From positions 1 through 9,626 of the forward strand of contig JAGHSU010000073.1 in assembly GCA_018065685.1 (NCBI GenBank): a stretch of DNA of 9,626 nt, given 5' to 3'. Of the stretch, positions 1 to 6,622 are shown in pieces. The translations under genes and the position numbers were made by a program. The stretch is from Candidatus Methanocorpusculum equi. GTDB lineage: Archaea; Halobacteriota; Methanomicrobia; Methanomicrobiales; Methanocorpusculaceae. The notes beneath the pieces are model-generated. The model made no database searches. It was not told the DNA's origin and saw only the letters and a program-made list of their open reading frames with translations. Each line of letters begins with the position of its first letter. Within the stretch, counting starts at the first letter, position 1.

Positions 1-1
1 T

Positions 2-2107
2 ACAGGAACCACCCCTCAGCCGGAAGAAAAAATTCCGATAACTCCGGAACAGACTCCTGCTTCCTCCGGGACCGAAGGTGTCCCGGGAAAACCGGAAAAT
101 ACCGCGGCAGATGAAACACCGCAGTCTCCGGCAAATCCTGCGGACCCGTCAGGTGCCGGTGAGCCGGTGGTGAAGTTTGAGATATCTGCTGCAGAAGAGC
201 AGCCGTCTCTTCCTGTTGTTAAAGAGCATTATGCTTCTGACAGCTACAGCGCAGACGTTTTCGGCGGCGTACGCTTTGACACAACCGCAGACATTGAGAT
301 TCCGAAATCGTTAATTGATCAGGTTATCGGACAGGAACATGCTGTAGATGTGATTAAAAAAGCGGCAACGCAGCGCAGACATGTGATGATGATTGGAAGT
401 CCCGGTACGGGTAAGTCCATGCTTGCCAAAGCAATGTCAGAGCTTCTCCCGAAGGAGGAGATGCAGGACATTCTGGTCTATCCGAATCCTGAAGACAACA
501 ATAATCCGATTATCCGTGTCGTAAATGCGGGGAGAGGCAAAGAAATTGTTGCCCGGCATAAGGAGGATGCAAAGCGCCAGGCCTCATCAAAGCGGATGCT
601 GATGATTGTAATCATCATCGGTATCATCGGCATATTTGCTATCAGCGGGCAGCTGCTTCTCGGACTTTTTGCTGCAATATTTATCTTCTTTATCTTCAGA
701 ACAATGATGCCAAAGGATAACGCGATGGTCCCGAAGCTTATTGTATCCAATAAACCCGACGGCTGCGCTCCGTTCGTGGATGCGACCGGTTCCCACGCTG
801 GTGCCCTATTAGGTGATGTGCGCCACGACCCGTTCCAGTCCGGAGGACTTGAAACCCCTGCCCACGACCGTGTGGAGGCAGGCGCTATCCACCGTGCGCA
901 CAAAGGTGTTCTCTTTATTGATGAGATGAACACGCTGGAGCTTTCCTCCCAGCAGAGTCTTTTAACCGCTCTGCAGGAAGGTGAATTTGCAATTACCGGA
1001 CAGTCCGAGCGTTCATCAGGTGCGATGGTGCGGACTGAACCTGTTCCCTGTAAGTTCATTATGATTGCTGCAGGAAATCAGGATGCGATGCAGTATATGC
1101 ACCCGGCTCTCAGAAGCCGTATCAGAGGATACGGATATGAGGTCTACATGTCCGAGCGGATGGATGATACTGCTGAAAACCGTGCAAAGCTTGTCCGCTT
1201 CATCGCCCAGGAGGTCAAAAATGACGGGAAGATTCCGCCGTTCAATCCGGAGGCAGTGGCAGAGATTCTGCGTGAAGCAAAGCGCCGTTCCGGGCACAAA
1301 GGACACCTTACGGTGCGTCTGCGTGACCTTGGAGGTCTTGTCCGTGTAGCAGGTGACCTTGCTATAAAGGACGGGTCGTCAATAACAACGCTTGACCATG
1401 TGTTATCCGCCAAAAAGACAGCGCGTTCGATTGAAAAGCAGATGACCGATGAGCACACCAGGCAGCTCCGTGATTACTACTTAACAAGTGTTGACGGAAC
1501 GAAAGTGGGCCGTGTAAACGGGCTTGCAGTCATTGGTGAGGATGCAGGTTCTGTTCTGCCGGTAACAGCAGAGGTTACCCCTGCGATGGCGGAAAATGCA
1601 GGTTCAATTATTGCAACCGGACAGCTGAAGACAATCGCGCGTGAGTCAATTAAAAACGTGAGTGCCCTGATTAAGAAGTTCTCCGGGTCTGACATCAAGC
1701 AGATGGATATTCATATTCAGTTCATCGGCACATACAACGGGCTCGAGGGAGATTCTGCATCGGTTACTGTAGCCACAGCAGTCATCAGTGCTCTTGAAAA
1801 TATTCCGGTGCGGCAGAACCTTGCCATGACCGGTTCTCTGTCGGTCAGAGGCGATGTTTTGCCGATTGGGGGCGTTACCTACAAGATTGAGGCCGCAGCA
1901 AAGGCGGGTATTAAAACAGTTATCATCCCGAAGTCGAATCTGGATGATGTTTTAATCGAGGACCGGTATGCTGAGATGGTGACCATTATCCCGGTTACAA
2001 GAATCGAGGAGGTTTTGCGGATTGCCCTTGCTCCGGAGGATAAAGAGGCCTTTGAGCAGAAACTCGCGATGATCGGGGAACACATGGAAGTTCAGAAGAT
2101 GACCTGA
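2..2107 (+). CDS. lonB: Archaeal membrane-anchored ATP-dependent protease LonB (5' end outside window)
   Basis: This is the membrane AAA+ protease of archaea, which unfolds and degrades damaged or regulatory proteins at the cytoplasmic face of the membrane. Numbering from the GTG at 167, Walker A GSPGTGKS is residues 77-84. Two hydrophobic segments at about 144-180 sit between Walker A and Walker B, the hallmark LonB arrangement. Walker B (LFIDEMN) is at about 249-255. The C-terminal Lon peptidase domain has Ser530 in GDSAS and Lys573 in GGVTYK, the Ser-Lys catalytic dyad. The frame stays open from position 2 to the GTG with no stop and no ATG. That stretch encodes a Pro/Thr/Glu-rich low-complexity segment (TPQPEEKIPITPEQTP and similar), so the true start is probably left of the window and 167 is internal. 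No intein is present, although some archaeal LonB genes carry one. The identification is firm; the N-terminal extension is an inference from the open frame and composition. Confidence 0.96.
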   Translation, partial: TGTTPQPEEKIPITPEQTPASSGTEGVPGKPENTAADETPQSPANPADPSGAGEPVVKFEISAAEEQPSLPVVKEHYASDSYSADVFGGVRFDTTADIEIPKSLIDQVIGQEHAVDVIKKAATQRRHVMMIGSPGTGKSMLAKAMSELLPKEEMQDILVYPNPEDNNNPIIRVVNAGRGKEIVARHKEDAKRQASSKRMLMIVIIIGIIGIFAISGQLLLGLFAAIFIFFIFRTMMPKDNAMVPKLIVSNKPDGCAPFVDATGSHAGALLGDVRHDPFQSGGLETPAHDRVEAGAIHRAHKGVLFIDEMNTLELSSQQSLLTALQEGEFAITGQSERSSGAMVRTEPVPCKFIMIAAGNQDAMQYMHPALRSRIRGYGYEVYMSERMDDTAENRAKLVRFIAQEVKNDGKIPPFNPEAVAEILREAKRRSGHKGHLTVRLRDLGGLVRVAGDLAIKDGSSITTLDHVLSAKKTARSIEKQMTDEHTRQLRDYYLTSVDGTKVGRVNGLAVIGEDAGSVLPVTAEVTPAMAENAGSIIATGQLKTIARESIKNVSALIKKFSGSDIKQMDIHIQFIGTYNGLEGDSASVTVATAVISALENIPVRQNLAMTGSLSVRGDVLPIGGVTYKIEAAAKAGIKTVIIPKSNLDDVLIEDRYAEMVTIIPVTRIEEVLRIALAPEDKEAFEQKLAMIGEHMEVQKMT

Positions 2108-2127
2108 GACGGTCATCTCTTTTTCTC
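2097..2127 (+). terminator. Terminator-like hairpin overlapping the lonB stop codon
   Basis: AGATGACC (2097-2104) and GGTCATCT (2111-2118) are perfect 8-bp inverted arms around the 6-base loop TGAGAC, which contains the lonB TGA stop. A pyrimidine-rich run, CTTTTTCTCT, follows. Archaeal transcription ends mainly on U-rich tracts, sometimes with a hairpin. This is the only such signal between lonB and the promoter of the next gene. Function is inferred from layout. Confidence 0.5.
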
Positions 2128-2136
2128 TGAACCCAC

Positions 2137-2156
2137 AGAAACCTTTTATTTTAATA
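2137..2156 (+). promoter_or_regulatory. BRE/TATA-like promoter of the ArsR-like gene
   Basis: AGAAACC (2137-2143) followed by TTTTATTTTAAT matches an archaeal BRE plus TATA box. A start about 26 bases downstream of the box centre falls near 2174-2178, a few bases before the ATG at 2180, giving a leaderless or very short-leader transcript. A second AT-rich stretch (2161-2173) is too close to the ATG to serve this start. Confidence 0.5.
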
Positions 2157-2179
2157 CAACACTTAAAATATACAACTAT

Positions 2180-2815
2180 ATGTTCGAACAGGAGAGTCTT
2201 TCCCAGATACTGGATATTCTCGGAAATAAAAACCGCAGGCGGATACTTGACCTTCTCCATAATAAACCCTGTTTTGTAACAGAAATTTCGGACAAACTCT
2301 CCTTAAACCCGAAAGCAGTTATCGAACATCTGTCAATTCTGCAGAAGGAAGATGTTATCGCCTCCTACCTCGATGAGAAACGGCGCAAATATTATTATCT
2401 GATTCAGGACATTCATTTATCCCTCAAACTTGACCCGAAGGAAAAACCCGCGGCGGAGGAGACTGAGCCGCTGTCCGTACTCCCGCTCGCAGATACCATT
2501 ATGCATCTGCGCCACCTTCTTGTATCGCGGAAAGAACTGTTTGCACAGACTGAGGCACTGGAAAAGGACATCGAACGCAAAATGGAGGAGCTTGTGGCAA
2601 ACAGTACGGATGTGTTTAAGGATGATACCGAACCGGAACTGCTTTTGGCTCTTATCTACAACCCGTTAACCCCGATTGAGCTTGCTGATGCGTGCGGACG
2701 GCCAATCCCCGAGGTTACCGCAGCGTTACGGTCGCTGTCCGCAAAGGGATATATTGAATCCGAAGACGGACGGTATGCCCTTAGAAGAGAACTGACGGAA
2801 AAAATCGCAGAATAA
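2180..2815 (+). CDS. ArsR-like transcriptional regulator with two winged-helix domains
   Basis: This is a 211-residue cytoplasmic DNA-binding protein. Residues about 10-76 form an ArsR-type winged helix: an ILGNKNRRRILDLL entry helix, then a recognition region around LSLNPKAVIEHLSILQ, then a wing containing DEKRRKYYYL. A charged helical, probably coiled-coil segment follows at about 105-140 and could support dimerisation. A second winged-helix-like unit fills about 152-200 (LLLALIYNPLTPIELAD then ALRSLSAKGYIE). The metal-binding cysteine motif of classical ArsR is absent; Cys31 and Cys172 are isolated. Ligand and targets cannot be read from the sequence. The start is chosen from the first ATG after a BRE/TATA element. 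DUF371 follows after 10 bases, so the two are probably co-transcribed. Confidence 0.85.
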   Translation: MFEQESLSQILDILGNKNRRRILDLLHNKPCFVTEISDKLSLNPKAVIEHLSILQKEDVIASYLDEKRRKYYYLIQDIHLSLKLDPKEKPAAEETEPLSVLPLADTIMHLRHLLVSRKELFAQTEALEKDIERKMEELVANSTDVFKDDTEPELLLALIYNPLTPIELADACGRPIPEVTAALRSLSAKGYIESEDGRYALRRELTEKIAE

Positions 2816-2825
2816 ACAGGCTTTC

Positions 2826-3251
2826 ATGGAAATCACAGAAGTAATCCGGTGCAGAGGACACCCGAATATCCAGTCGCTTCACAAGAGTACATTTGAGATA
2901 ACAAAAGAGGAAGAGCTTACCTTAAGCGGGGACTGTATCATTGGTGTCGGAGCAGACAAAGGCTGTGCAGATTTGTCTGAAGATTTTAAAAAGGCCCTGC
3001 AGACCCCGGGCGCAGAGCTCATAACCGTTTTTTCCGCGAACGGGGTGACAGCCATGGTCACTGCAAAGGGTGCGGAAGGTCTCTCCTTCACTGACCCGGA
3101 AGACATGGTCTGGCGAAAGAGCAGTTTTGTCTGCGGGCGTGCAATCGCGACAGCAGCCGATGCCGCAGCACGTGATCTTCCAAGGGAACTCATCGAAGAG
3201 CTTAAAAAAGGAGCTGAGATGACCGTTACTCTTTCTGTACGGACTGAGTGA
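2826..3251 (+). CDS. DUF371 family protein
   Basis: This is a 141-residue protein of the archaeal DUF371 family, whose biochemical role is not established. The family signature is visible near the N-terminus: RGHPNIQSLHKSTFEITKEE, then LSGDCIIGVGADKGC at about 33-47. It is a soluble alpha/beta protein with no signal peptide or membrane segment. The ATG lies 10 bases after the regulator's stop, without a strong ribosome-binding site, consistent with co-transcription. Its last 26 bases overlap the 3' end of the convergent xseB gene. The family call is confident; no function is proposed. Confidence 0.85.
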   Translation: MEITEVIRCRGHPNIQSLHKSTFEITKEEELTLSGDCIIGVGADKGCADLSEDFKKALQTPGAELITVFSANGVTAMVTAKGAEGLSFTDPEDMVWRKSSFVCGRAIATAADAAARDLPRELIEELKKGAEMTVTLSVRTE

Positions 3252-3501
3252 CCTCGGTAATGGTCAGTTCCGCTTTTTCAAGGAACGTCTCGCATTTTTC
3301 GATCAGTTCCATTCCGCGTGTGTGCAGTTTTACTGCCTCTTCCACAGGGGTTGCGGGGTCGTCGAGCTTTCGTGCGATTTCGCGGAGTTCTGCTATCATA
3401 TCCTCATAGTTGAGAAGCTCCTCGGCAGTCTCTTTTGTCTCTTCCTTTTTTGCGGCATTCACTGCCGTCTCTTCCTGTTTCATATCTTCTTTCTTCGTCA
3501 T
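3226..3501 (-). CDS. xseB: Exodeoxyribonuclease VII small subunit
   Basis: The 91-residue XseB subunit associates in several copies with XseA to make exonuclease VII, which degrades single-stranded DNA from both ends into oligonucleotides. The core at about 32-88 has the family pattern: YEDMIAELREIARKLDDP, then PVEEAVKLHTRGMELIEKC, then a closing helix rich in Glu and Leu. The first 30 residues are a Lys/Glu/Thr-rich tail not typical of bacterial XseB. Its ATG overlaps the xseA stop by 4 bases (ATGA), so translation is probably coupled. The 3' end overlaps the convergent DUF371 gene by 26 bases. Finding both subunits together supports an active enzyme. Confidence 0.93.
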   Translation of the reverse strand: MTKKEDMKQEETAVNAAKKEETKETAEELLNYEDMIAELREIARKLDDPATPVEEAVKLHTRGMELIEKCETFLEKAELTITEVTQSVQKE

Positions 3502-4988
3502 AATATTTTCTCCACTTTAGCGGTTATTTCTCCGTCAACAAGACTGACAGTTACCATGTCTCCCCGGGACACCTGTTTTTTGGAACGGATGTGCGTTGCG
3601 CCTGATTTAATCATTGCATATCCGCGTTCAAGCGGTTTTTTCGGGTCGCATGACTGTATCTTCTCCTTTTGTGCGGAAATCTCCAGTCTGGCGGTTCGTA
3701 TGTGCTGCAAAGCCCCTTTGAAAATCAGCTCACGGAGACCTGAAAGACTGTCCGACTCGTTGCTGATTCTCCGGACAGCTGCAGTATGGATGCGCTCTGT
3801 GAGGTCTGCGGTCTGCTGATGCATGATGTCAAGGCGGCGGAACAGCCGCAGAGGGTCAACCCTGAGTTTCAGTTCGGAAACTGCAGCTTTATTCCGGTCG
3901 AGCATGTTCCGGACTCTTCCGGATATAAGCCGGTGCAGTTCGTCTAAGGATGTTTTCAGGGTGGAACGGTCCGGCACAACGGTTTCTGCCGCGGCAGAGG
4001 GGGTTGGAACACGTCTGTCTCCTGCAAAATCGGCAAGTGTAAAATCGGTCTCGTGGCCGATTGCGGTGATAACAGGCACTTTGGAGCGCCGTACGGCACG
4101 TACGACATCCGGGTGGTTGAAGACAAACAGGTCCTCAAAACTCCCTCCTCCGCGGGCCAGAATGATGACATCAGCCTTGTCCTGCAGAAGAGAAAGGGCA
4201 TTTACAATCGAGACCTCGGCCCCGTCTCCCTGCACCTGTGCAGGAGCAAGGAGGACGGGAAGAGGGTATCTGCGGGATAACACGTTTCTGATATCCTGCA
4301 GAACGGACCCTGTCTTTGAGGTGACGACCCCCACCGTTTTTGGAAAGAGCGGCGGATTTCGTTTTTCGGAGTCCGGTCGCGGAATTGTTCCTTCCGCTTC
4401 AAGCATCCGTTTCCACTCCTCCTTTTTCAGCCAGAGACCTGCTTTCCCGATAGATGCCGGTTCAATCTTTTTAATGATGAACTGAAGCCTTCCGCCTGCA
4501 GGATAAAAATCAACATTGCCGGTTACTGTAACTGAGAGTCCATCCTTTACGGCAAAGGTCAGGTGTTTTGCCGCGGCATACTTCCACATTACACAGGAGA
4601 TGGTATATGACTCTTTTTCCCCCCGTTCGGTGAGTGAAAAATAGATGTGACCGGAGGCGTTCGGCCGGTATCCGGTTATCTCTCCTGTTACAGAGACGTC
4701 AGTCAGTCTGTCTGTATCAAGCACATCGCGGATTCTTTTGTCAAGTTCGGAGACTGTCAGGACTTTGTCCTTATCCTCCTGTTTTTCAATGGCGGCGGAC
4801 AGACCTGCTGCCTGTACTGCCGGCGCTGCAGCGGCTGCCCTCTCCGCCTCTTTTTTTTCCGCGAAAAACGTTGATTCAAACGGTGCATCCGAAAGCCCGC
4901 CGTCGGAAACAGGCGCATCAAACGAGAGGGTTGCCTGTTCTTCTGTTATGTGCGGCACTGCTGCTTTTCGCACTGCTTTGCGGGGCAT
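3498..4988 (-). CDS. xseA: Exodeoxyribonuclease VII large (catalytic) subunit
   Basis: This is the catalytic subunit of exonuclease VII, a metal-dependent single-strand DNA exonuclease used in repair and recombination in bacteria. The family core starts at VLTVSELDKRIRDVL (about 76-90), followed by the N-terminal OB-fold to about 175 (GEITGYRPNASGHIYFSL, then VDFYPAGGRLQF). The catalytic domain has GVVTSKTGSVLQDI (220-233), ARGGGSFEDLFVFN (278-291), GHETDFTLAD (311-320) and RRVPTPSAAAE (325-335), so all key motifs are intact. A helical region and a C-terminal segment follow. At 496 residues it is longer than the roughly 450 usual in bacteria because of a 75-residue Ala/Glu-rich N-terminal extension. 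The only ATG available before the core is at 4988, preceded by a weak AGGT. Bacterial origin by transfer is inferred from the family's distribution. Confidence 0.95.
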   Translation of the reverse strand: MPRKAVRKAAVPHITEEQATLSFDAPVSDGGLSDAPFESTFFAEKKEAERAAAAAPAVQAAGLSAAIEKQEDKDKVLTVSELDKRIRDVLDTDRLTDVSVTGEITGYRPNASGHIYFSLTERGEKESYTISCVMWKYAAAKHLTFAVKDGLSVTVTGNVDFYPAGGRLQFIIKKIEPASIGKAGLWLKKEEWKRMLEAEGTIPRPDSEKRNPPLFPKTVGVVTSKTGSVLQDIRNVLSRRYPLPVLLAPAQVQGDGAEVSIVNALSLLQDKADVIILARGGGSFEDLFVFNHPDVVRAVRRSKVPVITAIGHETDFTLADFAGDRRVPTPSAAAETVVPDRSTLKTSLDELHRLISGRVRNMLDRNKAAVSELKLRVDPLRLFRRLDIMHQQTADLTERIHTAAVRRISNESDSLSGLRELIFKGALQHIRTARLEISAQKEKIQSCDPKKPLERGYAMIKSGATHIRSKKQVSRGDMVTVSLVDGEITAKVEKIL

Positions 4989-5062
4989 ACCTATCTATTG
5001 GTTTTCTTAGGAGATGAAGGTATCACACATGAGTGTGTTCTTCCATGTCCGGCTGGTTCGGA

Positions 5063-6166
5063 CTATGGGTTCTTCTCTTCCTTTTTCTTCAGGGAGTCCA
5101 GCGCATTTTTCATAATGCCTGAGAGGATGGGATTTTTCTCTCCCGAGGCCTCTTCCAGCGCATGTTTTGCCGCCTCTCCGCCGATTTCTGCGAGAGCATT
5201 GGCAGAGGCAGCGCGTACTCCGGGCTTTTTGTCGCGAAGTGCTCCGGTTAATGCAGCAACCGCTGTTTCTTTATCCTCATCTCCGGCATTTCCAAGAGCC
5301 GCTGCCGCCGCCCGCCGCACTCCGGGGTTTTCATCGGACAACATGCCGATAAACGTCTTTGTAAACACCAGTTTCTGCTTTGCGGCTGCATCTGCAGCCG
5401 CGGTCCGGACCGAAACCTCAGGGTCACTGCAGAGATGTTCCAGCACCGCGGGAGACGCTGTAGTCTGTGCCGCGGCACGCCGCACATGAAAGTCCTCATC
5501 ATCTGCTGCGGACTCGGGGGCCGCTGCGTCCAGAACATAGACTGCGGCTGCCCGGACCTCCGGATTTTTATCAGAGGCAAGCGGCGAAACCGCATTCAGC
5601 ATTTCTGTGGATAACAAGCGTTTTCTGAGACTGAACAGGGCAGAGAGCCGCACCTCATCGTCATCTGTCAGGTGTGCGGCGAGAGCTTCCGTTGTCTTTT
5701 CGGAAGGGAATGGGGATAGAGCCGATGCCGCAAGTGAACGGACAGCGGTATCTTCTGCATCCAGTGCTGTTATGAGCAGCTGTTCGGCAGCCGGTGTCCG
5801 AAGAGTCCCAAGTGTTTCCACCGCGGCGTACTGAAGTCCGGCGTCAGGTGAGTGAACAGCTGCTTCAAGTGCTGCAGCTGCCGCCGGTTTTTCGGTCATG
5901 AAGAGGACCTGCGCTGCTTCTTTTACATCAGAGTCTTTTGCGGTGAGGTATGAAAGGTACGGGGTGTAATCCGGAATCTCATAGTTCCCGAGTGCCCAGA
6001 GCATTACGCGCTGCACGAGAGGACTTCCGGCCTCCAGTGCTTTAATCATGAGCGGACGGACGTTTTCATCTCTGAGGGAGGCGAGGGTGTTTGCTGCCGC
6101 TTCCGCTGCTGCAAAGTCCTCTGATTCAAGGTCTGTTATAAGACGTGCGAAGATTCGTTCGTTCAT
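5063..6166 (-). CDS. HEAT-repeat (PBS-lyase-like) scaffold protein
   Basis: This 367-residue protein is built almost entirely of roughly 30-residue alpha-helical HEAT repeats. Recurrent signatures include NPEVRAAAVYVLDAAAP, DFHVRRAAAQTTASP, NPGVRRAAAAALGNAGD and KPGVRAASANALAEIGG. The repeats are sharper in the C-terminal half, and the tail is lysine-rich (SLKKKEEKNP). Proteins of this kind bind other macromolecules; a few act in phycobilin lyase complexes, but nothing here indicates a lyase, and no catalytic motif is seen. No signal peptide or membrane segment is present. It lies 74 bases upstream of xseA and 82 bases downstream of the parvulin gene on the same strand, so it may share their transcript. 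Its binding partner cannot be read from the sequence. Confidence 0.85.
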   Translation of the reverse strand: MNERIFARLITDLESEDFAAAEAAANTLASLRDENVRPLMIKALEAGSPLVQRVMLWALGNYEIPDYTPYLSYLTAKDSDVKEAAQVLFMTEKPAAAAALEAAVHSPDAGLQYAAVETLGTLRTPAAEQLLITALDAEDTAVRSLAASALSPFPSEKTTEALAAHLTDDDEVRLSALFSLRKRLLSTEMLNAVSPLASDKNPEVRAAAVYVLDAAAPESAADDEDFHVRRAAAQTTASPAVLEHLCSDPEVSVRTAAADAAAKQKLVFTKTFIGMLSDENPGVRRAAAAALGNAGDEDKETAVAALTGALRDKKPGVRAASANALAEIGGEAAKHALEEASGEKNPILSGIMKNALDSLKKKEEKNP

Positions 6167-6248
6167 GTTTTTCTCTTTATCTTCGGGATTGGACCCGCAG
6201 CCGGTATGCCGGTTATCTCCTGCCCCGTGCGTCTGGTCGCGTCCGGTT

Positions 6249-6533
6249 TTAGTTTTTAACGTCGGTTACTTTGATGACGTGCCAGCCGAACTGTGTTTTG
6301 ACAGGGCCTACAACTTCTCCGGGCTTTGCTTTGAACGCGGCGGTTTCAAAGGGCTTTACCATCTGCCCTTTTCCAAAGTAGCCGAGGTCTCCGCCGTTGT
6401 TTCCCGAGGGACACTGTGAGAACATTTTTGCAAGTTTTGCAAAGTCGTCGCCTGCGGCTAACTTCTGCATTATCTGTTTTGCTTTGGATTCTGTTTTTAC
6501 CAGAATGTGGGATGCTTTTACGCGTGTTATAAT
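6249..6533 (-). CDS. PpiC-like parvulin peptidyl-prolyl isomerase, non-canonical start
   Basis: This is a single-domain cytoplasmic parvulin that catalyses cis-trans isomerisation of prolyl bonds during folding. Numbered from the ATT at 6533, the first strand is ASHILVK with His9, then [16 protein letters not shown] with Cys41, [17 protein letters not shown] with Met58 and Phe62, and a closing QFGWHVIKV with His85. These are the expected active-site positions, and 94 residues is the usual size for a stand-alone PpiC. The first ATG (6470) would delete the whole first strand and His9. The frame is open back to a TAA at 6542-6540 but holds no ATG, GTG or TTG there, only ATT (6533) and ATA (6530) before the conserved part. 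A TATA-like box at 6558-6564 predicts transcription starting near 6535, which fits a leaderless ATT or ATA start. A sequencing error is the alternative. The product is firm; the start is inferred. Confidence 0.85.
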   Translation of the reverse strand: MITRVKASHILVKTESKAKQIMQKLAAGDDFAKLAKMFSQCPSGNNGGDLGYFGKGQMVKPFETAAFKAKPGEVVGPVKTQFGWHVIKVTDVKN

Positions 6534-6557
6534 ATTATATTATATGATGCGCAGAGG

Positions 6558-6564
6558 TATAAAA
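6558..6564 (-). promoter_or_regulatory. TATA-like box upstream of the parvulin gene
   Basis: On the minus strand this reads TTTTATA. The predicted transcript start about 26 bases downstream is near 6535, next to the ATT/ATA codons at 6533-6528. The sequence immediately upstream is not a good BRE, which lowers confidence. Confidence 0.35.
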
Positions 6565-6597
6565 GAAGCGGTGATGAGGGGCAGTGAAACAGATGAG

Positions 6598-6612
6598 TTT
6601 AAAAAAAGTATG
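6598..6612 (-). terminator. Poly-T terminator after the DUF362 gene
   Basis: The minus strand shows seven consecutive Ts (6607-6601) about 16 bases after the DUF362 stop codon, without an obvious hairpin. U-tract termination of this kind is common in archaea. It also separates this gene from the parvulin promoter. Confidence 0.45.
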
Positions 6613-6622
6613 GTTATTGAAA

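Noticed and set aside
4863..4937. PCNA-interacting (PIP) box in the XseA extension, around QATLSFDA or FESTFF
   Set aside because: The required spacing of Gln, the aliphatic residue and two aromatics is not met in either stretch.
5024..5063. Two short inverted repeats between the HEAT gene and xseA
   Set aside because: The stems are only 5 bp (CACAC/GTGTG and GTCCG/CGGAC) and no T-tract follows on the minus strand, so a terminator call is not supported.
4950..5489. Plus-strand frame rich in Ala and Ser
   Set aside because: It is a shadow of the HEAT-repeat gene caused by its Ala/Glu-rich codons.
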